Assembly: GCF_000282455.1 (NCBI RefSeq)
Contig: NZ_AKJG01000105.1
Location: forward strand, 1-39,044
Source of the DNA: Pseudomonas sp. GM74
GTDB taxonomy: Bacteria; Pseudomonadota; Gammaproteobacteria; Pseudomonadales; Pseudomonadaceae
Reading direction: 5' to 3'
DNA: 39,044 nt
Shown: positions 22,838 through 32,028 of the stretch, piece after piece
How positions within the stretch are numbered: the first letter of the stretch is position 1
Layout: every line of letters begins with the position of its first letter
The notes under the pieces: generated by a model
Told to the model about the DNA's origin: nothing
The model's input: only the letters and a program-made list of their open reading frames with translations
The model's database searches: none
Made by a program: the position numbers and the translations under genes

Positions 22838-24397
22838 ATGCCCCGTAAAACCTGGCGCGCCGCGCTCGCCGCTTATGCCAGCCCCTCGACACTCGTGCTG
22901 TTGCTGCTTGGTTTCGCCGCCGGCTTGCCCTACATGCTGGTGTTTTCGACACTTTCAGTCTGGCTGCGTGAAGCTGGCGTGGCGCGTGAAACCATTGGCT
23001 ATGCAAGCCTGATCGGCCTGGCGTATGCCTTCAAATGGGTCTGGTCACCCTTGCTCGACCAATGGCGACTGCCATTGCTCGGCAAACTCGGTCGACGACG
23101 ATCCTGGCTCGTGCTGTCCCAGGCACTGGTCATCCTTGGCCTGATCGGGATGGGTTTCTGCGACCCGCAAAAGCATTTGTCCTGGCTGATCGCCATTGCC
23201 GTCGTCGTCGCTTTCGCATCAGCGACGCAGGACATCGCGGTCGACGCTTACCGCCTGGAAATCGCCGAAGACAATCGTCAGGCCGCACTGGCCGCCAGCT
23301 ACATGTCCGGTTACCGGGTCGCTGCGCTGCTGGCTACCGCAGGCGCGCTCTACTTCGCCGAAGGCTTTGGCTCCACCGGCTTCAACTACAAGCATTCGGC
23401 CTGGGCCGGCACCTACATCCTGTTCGGCGCCCTGATGGTCCCGGCACTGCTGACCAGCATGTTCATGCGCGAACCGCCGGTCCCGTTGCGCACGCAACTG
23501 CAGGCCGGGCGCTACAGCTTCGTGCATCAACTGGCCTCAGTGTTCGTGCTGATCATTTTGCTGGTGTCCGTGCCGGCCATGTTCACCCAGCTCTACAACA
23601 CCGACTTCGCCAGCGTATTGTTCGAAGGCGTGAGCCCTCTCGACCTGCTGCTCGAAGACCGCGCCTTCCTGCGGGCCATCCTCTATATCACGCTCACCGC
23701 CCTGTGCCTCTCGGCCATGGGCCGTCGCGGCCTGGCGCCTGTGCTGACACCGGTCAACGACTTCATCCTGCGATACCGCTGGCAAGCGCTGCTGCTGCTC
23801 GGCCTGATCGCCACCTATCGGATGTCCGATACGGTCATGGGTGTGATGGCAAACGTGTTCTACATCGACCAGGGTTTCACCAAGGACCAGATCGCCAGCG
23901 TCAGTAAAATCTTCGGCCTGATCATGACCCTGGTCGGCGCCGGTATGGGTGGCCTGCTGATCGTGCGTTTCGGCATCCTGCCGATCCTGTTCATCGGCGG
24001 TGTCGCGTCCGCGGCGACCAACATCCTGTTCCTGATGCTCGCCGACATGGGCCCCAACCTGAACATGCTGGTGCTGACCATCTCCCTGGACAACTTCAGC
24101 TCGGGCCTGGCGACCTCGGCGTTCGTCGCCTACCTGTCGAGCCTGACCAACCTCAAGTTCTCCGCCACCCAATATGCCCTGCTCAGCTCGATCATGCTGT
24201 TGCTGCCACGCCTGATCGGCGGCTACTCCGGAGTCATGGTGGAGAAATTCGGTTACCATGACTTCTTCCTGATCACCGCCCTGCTAGGCGTCCCGACCCT
24301 GCTGTTGATCGCCTTGCACTGGTTCCAGGAAAACCGCCGTGAAGGCCCGACACCGACACCGGAACCGGTGCAGACTCCGATCGCCGAAGAGTCGTAG
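22838..24397 (+). CDS. ampG: AmpG-family muropeptide permease (MFS)
   Basis: 519 residues with 12-14 membrane segments of the major facilitator type. The N-terminal FAAGLPYMLVFSTLSVWLREAGV, the FKWVWSPLLDQ loop and ASATQDIAVDAYRLEI are hallmarks of AmpG, which imports GlcNAc-anhydroMurNAc peptides into the cytosol for cell-wall recycling and thereby controls inducible AmpC. The last 25 residues are a Pro/Thr/Glu-rich tail. GAGG lies 13 nt before the ATG, a long spacing. Pseudomonas has more than one AmpG-like permease (AmpG and the shorter AmpP); length favours AmpG. Confidence 0.82.
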   Translation: MPRKTWRAALAAYASPSTLVLLLLGFAAGLPYMLVFSTLSVWLREAGVARETIGYASLIGLAYAFKWVWSPLLDQWRLPLLGKLGRRRSWLVLSQALVILGLIGMGFCDPQKHLSWLIAIAVVVAFASATQDIAVDAYRLEIAEDNRQAALAASYMSGYRVAALLATAGALYFAEGFGSTGFNYKHSAWAGTYILFGALMVPALLTSMFMREPPVPLRTQLQAGRYSFVHQLASVFVLIILLVSVPAMFTQLYNTDFASVLFEGVSPLDLLLEDRAFLRAILYITLTALCLSAMGRRGLAPVLTPVNDFILRYRWQALLLLGLIATYRMSDTVMGVMANVFYIDQGFTKDQIASVSKIFGLIMTLVGAGMGGLLIVRFGILPILFIGGVASAATNILFLMLADMGPNLNMLVLTISLDNFSSGLATSAFVAYLSSLTNLKFSATQYALLSSIMLLLPRLIGGYSGVMVEKFGYHDFFLITALLGVPTLLLIALHWFQENRREGPTPTPEPVQTPIAEES

Positions 24398-24490
24398 ACT
24401 CTTACGCAGGAAGAATCGCGGAGGGTCGAGTGAATCGTGCCCTCCTGCCACACCAGCGACCGCACGCCTGTACGCCAGCGGATCTCGCCC

Positions 24491-24496
24491 GTACAA
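24491..24496 (+). promoter_or_regulatory. candidate -10 element for proS
   Basis: TACAAT, 44 nt before the proS ATG. No convincing -35 hexamer is seen at 16-18 nt upstream. The proS start itself lacks a clear ribosome site (AACGGCCAACC before the ATG). Confidence 0.3.
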
Positions 24497-24539
24497 TGCT
24501 CCGTCATTTCTCGTCATCAGCAATCGATAACGGCCAACC

Positions 24540-26255
24540 ATGCGCACCAGTCAATTTTTGCTCGCCACACAAAAAGAAACGCCTTCCGACGCGGTCGTGA
24601 TCAGCCACCAGCTGATGCTGCGCGCCGGCATGATCCGCAAACTCGCCTCGGGCCTGTACACCTGGCTGCCGATGGGCTTGCGGGTAATGCGCAAGGTCGA
24701 AGCCGTCGTTCGTGAAGAAATGAACGCCGCCGGCTCTCTCGAAGTGTTGATGCCGAGCACGCAACCGGCTGAGCTGTGGCAGGAATCCGGGCGCTGGGAA
24801 GAGTACGGCCCTGAATTGCTGCGCTTCAAGGATCGCCACGGTCGCGACTTCTGCGCAGGCCCGACCCACGAAGAAGTCATCACCGATCTGATGCGCAACG
24901 AATTGAGCAGCTACAAGCAGCTGCCGATCAACCTGTACCAGATCCAGACCAAATTCCGTGACGAAATCCGCCCACGCTTCGGCTTGATGCGCGGCCGCGA
25001 ATTCATCATGAAGGACGCCTATTCGTTCCACGCTGACCAGCCTTCGCTCCAGGTCACCTACGACCGCATGCACCAGGCTTATTGCAACGTGTTCACCCGT
25101 CTGGGCCTGAAGTTCCGCCCTGTAGAAGCCGACAACGGCTCCATCGGCGGTGCCGGCTCCCATGAGTTCCACGTACTGGCCGAATCCGGTGAAGACGACA
25201 TCGTGTTCAGCAACGGATCCGACTACGCGGCGAACATCGAGAAAGCCGAAGCCGTGCCTCGCGAGACCTCGCGCGGCGCTCCGAGCGAAGAGCTGCGCCT
25301 GGTCGATACGCCGAACGCCAAGACCATTGCGCAACTGGTCGAAGGCTTCAACCTGCCGATCGAGAAAACCATCAAGACCCTGGTGGTGCACGCCGAAGAG
25401 AAAGGCAAGCTGATTGCCCTGATCATCCGTGGCGACCATGAGTTGAACGAAATCAAGGCCGCCAACCAGCCTGGCGTTGCCAGCCCTCTGGTCATGGCAT
25501 CCGAAAGCGAGCTGCGCGAGGCCATTGGTGCCGGCGCCGGTTCCCTCGGCCCGTTGAACCTGCCGCTGCCAATCATCATCGACCGTTCGGTCGAGCTGAT
25601 GAGCGACTTCGGCATCGGCGCCAACATTGACGACAAACACTACTTCGGCGTGAACTGGGAGCGTGATCTGCCTGTTCCGACCGTTGCCGACCTGCGCAAC
25701 GTCGTGGCCGGCGACCCGAGTCCGGACGGCAAGGGCACCCTGGAGATCAAGCGCGGCATCGAAGTCGGGCACATCTTCCAGCTGGGCAACAAGTACAGCA
25801 AAGCGATGAAGTGCGAAGTGCTGGGCGAAAACGGCAAGCCGGTCACCCTGGAAATGGGTTGCTACGGCATCGGCGTGTCCCGCGTGGTGGCAGCTGCCAT
25901 CGAGCAGAACAACGACGAAAACGGGATCATCTGGAGCGACACCCTCGCGCCTTTCCAGATCGCCCTGGTGCCGCTGCGCTACGAAACCGAGCAGGTTCGC
26001 GAAGCCACCGACAAGCTGTACGCGGAACTCACCGCTGCCGGGTTCGAAGTGCTACTGGACGACCGCGACAAGAAAACCAGCCCGGGCATCAAGTTCGCGG
26101 ACATGGAACTGATCGGCATTCCACACCGGATCGTCGTCAGCGACCGCGGCCTGGCCGAAGGCAACCTGGAATACAAGAGCCGTACCGAGGCCGACGCACA
26201 AGCACTGCCGGTCGCCGACGTACTGTCCTTCCTTCAGGCCCGCATCCGCCGCTGA
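24540..26255 (+). CDS. proS: prolyl-tRNA synthetase
   Basis: 571 residues, the bacterial-type class II enzyme that charges tRNA-Pro. Motif 1 region (GLYTWLPMGLRVMRKV), motif 2 (FCAGPTHEEVITD, then KFRDEIRPRFGLMRGREFIMKD) and motif 3 (MGCYGIGVSRVVAAAIEQ) are intact. Between motifs 2 and 3 is the INS editing domain (about 225-405), which clears Ala-tRNA-Pro, followed by the C-terminal anticodon-binding domain. The start ATG at 24540 is conserved in position (MRTSQFLLATQKETP). A lipoprotein gene follows 19 nt downstream and is probably co-transcribed. Confidence 0.98.
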   Translation: MRTSQFLLATQKETPSDAVVISHQLMLRAGMIRKLASGLYTWLPMGLRVMRKVEAVVREEMNAAGSLEVLMPSTQPAELWQESGRWEEYGPELLRFKDRHGRDFCAGPTHEEVITDLMRNELSSYKQLPINLYQIQTKFRDEIRPRFGLMRGREFIMKDAYSFHADQPSLQVTYDRMHQAYCNVFTRLGLKFRPVEADNGSIGGAGSHEFHVLAESGEDDIVFSNGSDYAANIEKAEAVPRETSRGAPSEELRLVDTPNAKTIAQLVEGFNLPIEKTIKTLVVHAEEKGKLIALIIRGDHELNEIKAANQPGVASPLVMASESELREAIGAGAGSLGPLNLPLPIIIDRSVELMSDFGIGANIDDKHYFGVNWERDLPVPTVADLRNVVAGDPSPDGKGTLEIKRGIEVGHIFQLGNKYSKAMKCEVLGENGKPVTLEMGCYGIGVSRVVAAAIEQNNDENGIIWSDTLAPFQIALVPLRYETEQVREATDKLYAELTAAGFEVLLDDRDKKTSPGIKFADMELIGIPHRIVVSDRGLAEGNLEYKSRTEADAQALPVADVLSFLQARIRR

Positions 26256-26274
26256 TAGCAGATATAGAGACGTC

Positions 26275-27228
26275 ATGTTCAAGCGAAACACCTTAGGCCT
26301 CGGTGGCGCCGCCTTGTGCGGCGCCCTGCTGGTCAGCGGCTGTGCCAATCACATGTCACAACGCAGCGAGCACGAGGAACGGGTCGAGCGCAAATTGCTC
26401 GATCACAGCCTGCAGATCGATGTCGGTGAGCCCAAGGTGCTTGAGCTGCCGCAACGGCGGGTGAAAATCCACGAGCAGAAGACCTTCGAAGTCACCGAGT
26501 ACGAAGTCACTCGTCACTACGACCGCTATACGCCGTACCAACCCTGGCGGGAGATTTACGAAATCCCGCTGGGCGCGGTGGCCGTGGTGGCGGGTGTCGG
26601 TGCCAACGTGGTCAATGTGTTCGCCCTCGGCAACCTGCCGGACAGCGTGACCAAGGACTGGCTGAGCTACGGTTTCGCCGGGCTCAACCCGCTCATGAAC
26701 GTGCAGTCCCATGGTCGCGCGCAGCAGAACCTGGCCGGCATTGACGAAGTCCAGCGCGACAAGCGCACGGAGTACTCAAGCCTGCCCTGGAGCGAGCGCC
26801 CGGTCGAGGTCAAGGCCGGCAAGGAAACCTTCGAACTGACCACCGACAAAAACGGCGTATTGCGCCTGAATCTGTTGGACAACCCGTTCGCCGAACATGA
26901 CATCAATCATCTGAGCCGGCTGCTGATTCGTGTCGAGGATGCCCAGGACGACGTACACAGCGACTCCTCGCTGGCCGTCAGCAGCACCTTGCGCAGCAAG
27001 CTCTATGAGGCCCACGGGCTGATTTATGACGATCTCGAAGGCGACGAAGTCAATCAGTGGGTCCACCGGGTCAAGCGCCTGTCGGAACTTGGTCTTGAAG
27101 AAGAAGCCAGCGAACTGGAACAGAGCCTGATCGAACTGACGCGCAATGATCCCGAATTGCAGACCGAATTCCTGAAGTCACTGGCCCGCAATGGCGAGCG
27201 ACTGGTGGCGAATCCGGGACTCAATTAA
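26275..27228 (+). CDS. lipoprotein of unknown function
   Basis: 317 residues. The signal peptide ends in the lipobox LVSGC (Cys23). After a charged stretch (about 28-85) comes a hydrophobic Gly/Val-rich segment (about 102-120, IPLGAVAVVAGVGANVVNVF), which could be a membrane or glycine-zipper element. A beta-domain (about 175-225; KAGKETFELTTDKNGVLRLNL) and an acidic helical tail follow. I recognise no family. The gene begins 19 nt after proS with a weak AGAG site, so it is likely read from the proS mRNA. A REPIN follows. Confidence 0.8.
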   Translation: MFKRNTLGLGGAALCGALLVSGCANHMSQRSEHEERVERKLLDHSLQIDVGEPKVLELPQRRVKIHEQKTFEVTEYEVTRHYDRYTPYQPWREIYEIPLGAVAVVAGVGANVVNVFALGNLPDSVTKDWLSYGFAGLNPLMNVQSHGRAQQNLAGIDEVQRDKRTEYSSLPWSERPVEVKAGKETFELTTDKNGVLRLNLLDNPFAEHDINHLSRLLIRVEDAQDDVHSDSSLAVSSTLRSKLYEAHGLIYDDLEGDEVNQWVHRVKRLSELGLEEEASELEQSLIELTRNDPELQTEFLKSLARNGERLVANPGLN

Positions 27229-27240
27229 AGCCAAAAAGCT

Positions 27241-27340
27241 TCGTCGGATCACCGCCCGGAGCAAGCCCGCTCCCACAGTTGATCACGCTATCCATTGTGG
27301 GAGCGGCGGTGCGGCGATCCGACTTGCTCGCGAAGGGGCC
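27241..27340. repeat. REPIN, family A, with an internal variant segment
   Basis: Left REP (CGGAGCAAGCCCGCTCCCAC) and right REP (GTGGGAGC...CTTGCTCGCGAAGG) are inverted. The right copy carries an extra stretch, GGCGGTGCGGCGATCCGA, between its two halves, a longer REP variant. It separates the convergent lipoprotein and dinB genes. Confidence 0.75.
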
Positions 27341-27358
27341 CGCACATTCACCACTCAA

Positions 27359-28420
27359 CTACCGCTCAAACAACTCCATCTGCTCGAACCCGCCCCGCAA
27401 GTCCTCCAGCCGCACGCCTACCCCCAACAACCGCACCGGCTTACCGCCGCGATTGAAGGCCTGGGTCAGCATCAACTGATAACTCCCCAGATCCCGCCCT
27501 GCCCCGGCCTGCTCCAATGTAGTCTGGGTGAAGTCGTGAAACTTCACTTTGACGAATGGCTTGCCCGGACGGTAGCTGCTGTCGATTCGCGCCATGCGAC
27601 CCGCCAGGGTCTCCAGCAGCTCGGGCAACTTGTCTAGACAGCTCTTCAGGTCCGGCAGGTCAACGTCGTAGGTATTTTCAACACTGATCGACTGACGACG
27701 ACTGTCGTTGTGCACTGCACGCTCATCGATCCCACGGGCCAGGCTCCAGAGTCGCTCGCCAAAGCTGCCGAACTCACGCACCAACGCCAACTTGTCCCAC
27801 TCGCGCAATTGCAGGCAATCGGTGATGCCCAGCTTGCCGAGCTTGTCGGCGGTGACTTTGCCGACCCCGTGCAACTTGCTCACGGGCAAACCGCTGACAA
27901 AGTCCTCGACCTGGTCCGGAGTGATGACAAACAAGCCGTTGGGCTTTTTCCAGTCACTGGCGATCTTGGCCAGAAACTTGTTCGGCGCCACGCCCGCCGA
28001 CACGGTGATATGCAACTGATTGGAGACGCGGCGCCGGATGTCCTGGGCGATTCGCGTTGCACTGCCAGCGAAATGCGCGCTGTCCGACACATCAAGGTAC
28101 GCCTCATCGAGCGAGAGCGGCTCGATGATCTCGGTGTAATCGCGAAAGATCGTGTGAATTTCCCTGGACGCTTCTCTATAGGCATCCATGCGTGGCTTGA
28201 CGATAGTCAGGTCCGGGCACAGCTTCAAGGCATGTCCGGAGGACATCGCCGAACGCACTCCGTACGCTCGTGCCTCGTAATTGCAGGTGGCAATCACCCC
28301 ACGCCGGTCCGCCGATCCGCCTACCGCCAGTGGTTTACCGGCGAGGCGTGGGTCGTCGCGCATCTCGATGGCGGCATAGAAGCAGTCACAATCGACGTGG
28401 ATGATCTTGCGTTGGGTCAT
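27359..28420 (-). CDS. dinB: DNA polymerase IV (Y-family translesion polymerase)
   Basis: About 353 residues from ATG 28420 (MTQRKIIHVDCDCFY), matching the usual DinB start. Upstream in-frame codons would add 27 unsupported residues, although no clear ribosome site precedes this ATG. Catalytic acidic residues are Asp10 (HVDCDCF) and Asp105-Glu106 (SLDEAYLD). The helix-hairpin-helix (KLHGVGKVTADKLGKLGI) and little-finger domain follow. The C-terminal clamp-binding peptide is EQMELF. Pol IV copies past minor-groove lesions and is error-prone. A strong LexA box 69 nt upstream indicates SOS induction. Confidence 0.96.
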   Translation of the reverse strand: MTQRKIIHVDCDCFYAAIEMRDDPRLAGKPLAVGGSADRRGVIATCNYEARAYGVRSAMSSGHALKLCPDLTIVKPRMDAYREASREIHTIFRDYTEIIEPLSLDEAYLDVSDSAHFAGSATRIAQDIRRRVSNQLHITVSAGVAPNKFLAKIASDWKKPNGLFVITPDQVEDFVSGLPVSKLHGVGKVTADKLGKLGITDCLQLREWDKLALVREFGSFGERLWSLARGIDERAVHNDSRRQSISVENTYDVDLPDLKSCLDKLPELLETLAGRMARIDSSYRPGKPFVKVKFHDFTQTTLEQAGAGRDLGSYQLMLTQAFNRGGKPVRLLGVGVRLEDLRGGFEQMELFER

Positions 28421-28488
28421 AGCAAAGCCGTGTTCATGGCAAAGAAAAGGCGTCATGGCGTGCCGGACAAACAGTATCTCACCGACAC

Positions 28489-28504
28489 CTGTATATAGCA
28501 CCAG
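28489..28504. promoter_or_regulatory. LexA (SOS) box upstream of dinB
   Basis: CTGTATATAGCACCAG is CTG-N10-CAG, with the half CTGTATATA identical to the E. coli consensus half-site. It lies 69-84 nt upstream of the dinB start and contains a TATATA that may double as the -10 box. It is closer to consensus than the dinG box. Confidence 0.8.
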
Positions 28505-28680
28505 TAGTCTGAATGTTCTTTTCCAATCGTAGGAAGAGTCGATTATGAATTTATTTTTTCAATCGAAAAATCACTTCCAATAGACCCACAGGCCTTACCC
28601 CGCCTGCCTCACAGACCGCCAGGCCTTCACTTTTTAACGCTAACCGATTGAACAGGAAGAGGTTTTATCGGAATTTGAGG

Positions 28681-28708
28681 TTGACACCCGAACGCATCTC
28701 TATAGAAT
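28681..28708 (+). promoter_or_regulatory. promoter of initiator tRNA copy 1
   Basis: TTGACA (28681-28686), 16 nt, TAGAAT (28703-28708). The -35 is a perfect match to consensus. The same arrangement precedes copy 2. The tRNA begins 13 nt after the -10 box. Confidence 0.75.
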
Positions 28709-28720
28709 GAGCCCCACAGA

Positions 28721-28797
<77 letters not shown>

Positions 28798-28806
28798 AAC
28801 ATCAAG

Positions 28807-28835
28807 AAAGGCTACTCGAAAGAGTGGCCTTTTTT
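28807..28835 (+). terminator. terminator of tRNA-fMet copy 1
   Basis: AAGGCTACTC, loop GAAA, GAGTGGCCTT then TTTT; 10-bp stem with one mismatch or wobble. Starts about 10 nt past the tRNA end and is nearly identical to the terminator of copy 2. Confidence 0.88.
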
Positions 28836-28988
28836 GTGCGCGCTCGTTTTGTAGCACCGAACGACGAAACAACGCCTGGACGCTCAACCAGACCGAAACC
28901 GGAAATCGTTCTGATTCCGAAACTTAGGCCACCCCTGCGACCGTTTGACGCGATTCAACATTTATTTGACCTGCTTCAGGATTAACGG

Positions 28989-29016
28989 TTGACACCCCGG
29001 TGTATCTCTATAGAAT
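28989..29016 (+). promoter_or_regulatory. promoter of initiator tRNA copy 2
   Basis: TTGACA (28989-28994), 16 nt, TAGAAT (29011-29016), with the same TCTCTATAGAATG context as copy 1. Confidence 0.75.
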
Positions 29017-29029
29017 GCCGCCACACAGA

Positions 29030-29106
<77 letters not shown>

Positions 29107-29115
29107 AACATCAAA

Positions 29116-29144
29116 AAAGGCTACTCGAAAGAGTGGCCTTTTTT
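29116..29144 (+). terminator. terminator of tRNA-fMet copy 2
   Basis: Same GGCTACTC-GAAA-GAGTGGCC hairpin with a T-run as copy 1, about 10 nt after the tRNA. Confidence 0.88.
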
Positions 29145-29385
29145 GTATCTGTTGAAAAAGTCCTTTCGCAACAATGACCTGCCACTGTGTAGCAAGCCGT
29201 TCGGGGAGCCCCGATGCGCCGGGTTCAGACTATGCTCAATCACAGGCTGAAGCCTTCACGACTGATGAGGCGCCATCCCTGCTGCCGGGTGATAGGCGTT
29301 AATATTTGTGATTATTTTTTTCTACAGGGATTGGTAACTTGGCTGGATACCTCCATCCTGTCGCGCACAATCCAAGAGGTGATTG

Positions 29386-32028
29386 ATGCGCGCCAACTCG
29401 TCTGATTCACAAGACACTGTCACAGCGACACAACCGATCAATGCCGAGCGCCTGCACCTGCTTGATCGATTGAGCAAGTACCGTCAACCCATCGGCCTGG
29501 CGATCACCCTGCTGCTGTTCGCGATCGCGCTGATTGCCTGTCGCCACCTGTTGAGCGAACTCGACCTTGACGCGCTTCACGACTCGATCCTCGAGGTTCC
29601 AAAACCTGCCTTGATGGGCGCACTGGGCGCAACCATGGTGGGCTTCATCATTCTGCTCGGCTACGAATGGTCGGCCAGCCGCTATGCCGAAGTGAACCTG
29701 GCACCACGCACGTTGGCGCTTGGCGGCTTCACGGCCTTCGCCATCGGCAACGCCATCGGTCTTTCAATGTTGTCGGGCGGCTCGGTTCGCTATCGCCTCT
29801 ATGCCCGCCATGGCCTGGGAGCGGCAGAAGTCGCCCGCATGACGTTGTTCGCCAGTCTCTCGCTGGGTTGCGCCCTGCCACCGCTGGCCGCCCTGGCGAC
29901 GCTCAGTGACCTGCCAGCGGCGTCCTCCGCCCTGGGGCTCTCCGAGACGTTGCTGGGCGTGGTGGCGACCGCCGTGCTCGTGCTGTTTTCCGTGTTGACC
30001 ATCGGTATCTACCGTCGTCGGCTGCCGGATCAGCCTTACCCGGACAACTTGCTGGTCAGGGTCGGGCGCCGCACCTTGCGCCTGCCCGGGCGTCGCCTGA
30101 CCTTCCTGCAATTGGTCATCACCGCCCTGGACGTAGCGGCCGCCGCTACCGTGCTCTATCTGCTGCTGCCGGAAACGCCACCCTTCGGTGCGTTCCTTCT
30201 GGTTTACCTGCTGGCCCTGGCCGCTGGCGTGCTCAGTCATGTGCCGGGCGGTGTCGGGGTGTTCGAGGCGATCTTGCTGGCGGCCTTTTCCGACACCCTG
30301 GGTGCTGCGCCACTGGCGGCCGCCCTGCTGCTCTATCGCTTGATCTACGTGGTCCTGCCCCTGTTGGTGGCCTGTCTGTTGTTGCTGGTCAATGAAGGTC
30401 AGCGCCTGTTCCAGACGCGCCAGACGTTACGCGCGGCCTCGGGCCTGGCGGCGCCGATACTGGCGGTGCTGGTGTTTCTGTCCGGCGTTGTCCTGCTGTT
30501 CTCCGGCGCCACCCCGGAAATCGATACCCGCCTGGAACACATCGGTTTTCTGATCCCCCATCGACTGGTCGATGCTTCGCACTTCGGCGCCAGCCTGGTC
30601 GGCGTGCTTTGCCTGCTGCTGGCCCAGGGCCTTCGCCGCCGGCTGTCGGCCGCGTGGATGCTGACCACCATTCTGTTGCTGGTCGGCGCCCTGCTCTCGC
30701 TGCTCAAAGGCTTCGACTGGGAAGAAGCCAGTCTGATGGTGCTGACGGCGAGCCTGCTGGGGGTATTCCGCCGCTCGTTCTATCGCCCCAGCCGCCTGAC
30801 CGAATTGCCGTTCTCGCCACTGTATCTGGTGGCCAGCCTGTGCGTACTCGGTGCGTCGATGTGGCTGCTGCTGTTCGCCTACCAGGACGTGCCGTACAGC
30901 CACCAACTCTGGTGGCAGTTCACCCTCGACGCCGACGCCCCTCGCGGCCTGCGCTCGCTGCTCGGGGCTGCCGTGCTGCTGGTGGTGGTGTCCCTGACCT
31001 GGTTGTTGCGCACCGCGCGCCCGGTCATTCACCTGCCCACGCCCGACGAACTGGAGCGCGCCAGCAAGATCCTCATGGCATCGGCCCAACCGGATGGCGG
31101 CCTGGCACTGACCGGTGACAAGGCGCTGCTGTTTCACCCCAATGACGAAGCCTTCCTGATGTACGCCCGTCGCGGCCGCAGCCTGGTGGCACTGTATGAC
31201 CCGATCGGCCCGGGCCAGCAACGGGCGGAAATGATCTGGCAGTTCCGCGACCTGTGCGACATCCACCATGCCCGTCCCGTGTTCTATCAAGTGCGCGCCG
31301 AGAACCTGCCGTACTACATGGACATCGGCCTGACCGCGATCAAGCTCGGCGAAGAAGCCCGGGTCGACCTCAAGCGTTTTGATCTCGAGGCCAAGGGCAA
31401 AGAGATGAAGGACCTGCGCTACACCTGGAACCGTGGCACCCGTGACGGCCTGTCACTGGAAATCCATGAGCCAGGCCAAGCGCCTATGGACGAGCTCAAG
31501 GTGATTTCCGATGCCTGGCTGACCGGCAAGAACGTCCGGGAGAAAGGCTTCTCGCTGGGTCGTTTCAGCGATGACTACCTCAAGCATTTCCGCATCGCGG
31601 TGATTCGTTTCGAAGGACGCCCGGTGGCGTTCGCCAACCTGCTCGAGACCTACGGCCATGACCTGGCCAGCCTCGACCTGATGCGCGCGCACCCGGATGC
31701 CCCGAAGCTGACCATGGAGTTCATGATGGTCGGCCTGATTCAACATTATAAAAACCATGGATACGCGCGTTTCAGCCTGGGCATGGTGCCGCTGTCGGGG
31801 TTGCAACCCCGTCGTGGCGCACCACTTACCCAGCGCCTGGGCTCGATGGTATTCCGCCGTGGTGAGCAGCTGTACAACTTCCAGGGCTTGCGCCGCTTCA
31901 AAGACAAGTTCCAGCCTGATTGGGAACCCCGTTATATGGCCGTGCCCGCCGGACTCGATCCGCTGGTTGCGCTGGCCGACACTGCCGCCCTGATCGCGGG
32001 CGGCTTGACCGGATTGGTGAAACGCTGA
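29386..32028 (+). CDS. mprF: bifunctional aminoacyl-phosphatidylglycerol synthase/flippase MprF
   Basis: About 880 residues from ATG 29386 (AGAGGTGA upstream; the TTG just before it is not needed). The N-terminal half (about 35-520) has around 14 membrane segments, the flippase part (SHVPGGVGVFEAILLAAF is conserved). The C-terminal half (about 540-860) is the DUF2156 GNAT-like synthase domain (GDKALLFHPNDEAFLMYARRG; GFSLGRFSDDYL) that moves an amino acid from its tRNA to phosphatidylglycerol. In P. aeruginosa the product is alanyl-PG, which lowers susceptibility to cationic peptides. The stop codon overlaps the next start by one base (TGATG). Confidence 0.95.
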   Translation: MRANSSDSQDTVTATQPINAERLHLLDRLSKYRQPIGLAITLLLFAIALIACRHLLSELDLDALHDSILEVPKPALMGALGATMVGFIILLGYEWSASRYAEVNLAPRTLALGGFTAFAIGNAIGLSMLSGGSVRYRLYARHGLGAAEVARMTLFASLSLGCALPPLAALATLSDLPAASSALGLSETLLGVVATAVLVLFSVLTIGIYRRRLPDQPYPDNLLVRVGRRTLRLPGRRLTFLQLVITALDVAAAATVLYLLLPETPPFGAFLLVYLLALAAGVLSHVPGGVGVFEAILLAAFSDTLGAAPLAAALLLYRLIYVVLPLLVACLLLLVNEGQRLFQTRQTLRAASGLAAPILAVLVFLSGVVLLFSGATPEIDTRLEHIGFLIPHRLVDASHFGASLVGVLCLLLAQGLRRRLSAAWMLTTILLLVGALLSLLKGFDWEEASLMVLTASLLGVFRRSFYRPSRLTELPFSPLYLVASLCVLGASMWLLLFAYQDVPYSHQLWWQFTLDADAPRGLRSLLGAAVLLVVVSLTWLLRTARPVIHLPTPDELERASKILMASAQPDGGLALTGDKALLFHPNDEAFLMYARRGRSLVALYDPIGPGQQRAEMIWQFRDLCDIHHARPVFYQVRAENLPYYMDIGLTAIKLGEEARVDLKRFDLEAKGKEMKDLRYTWNRGTRDGLSLEIHEPGQAPMDELKVISDAWLTGKNVREKGFSLGRFSDDYLKHFRIAVIRFEGRPVAFANLLETYGHDLASLDLMRAHPDAPKLTMEFMMVGLIQHYKNHGYARFSLGMVPLSGLQPRRGAPLTQRLGSMVFRRGEQLYNFQGLRRFKDKFQPDWEPRYMAVPAGLDPLVALADTAALIAGGLTGLVKR

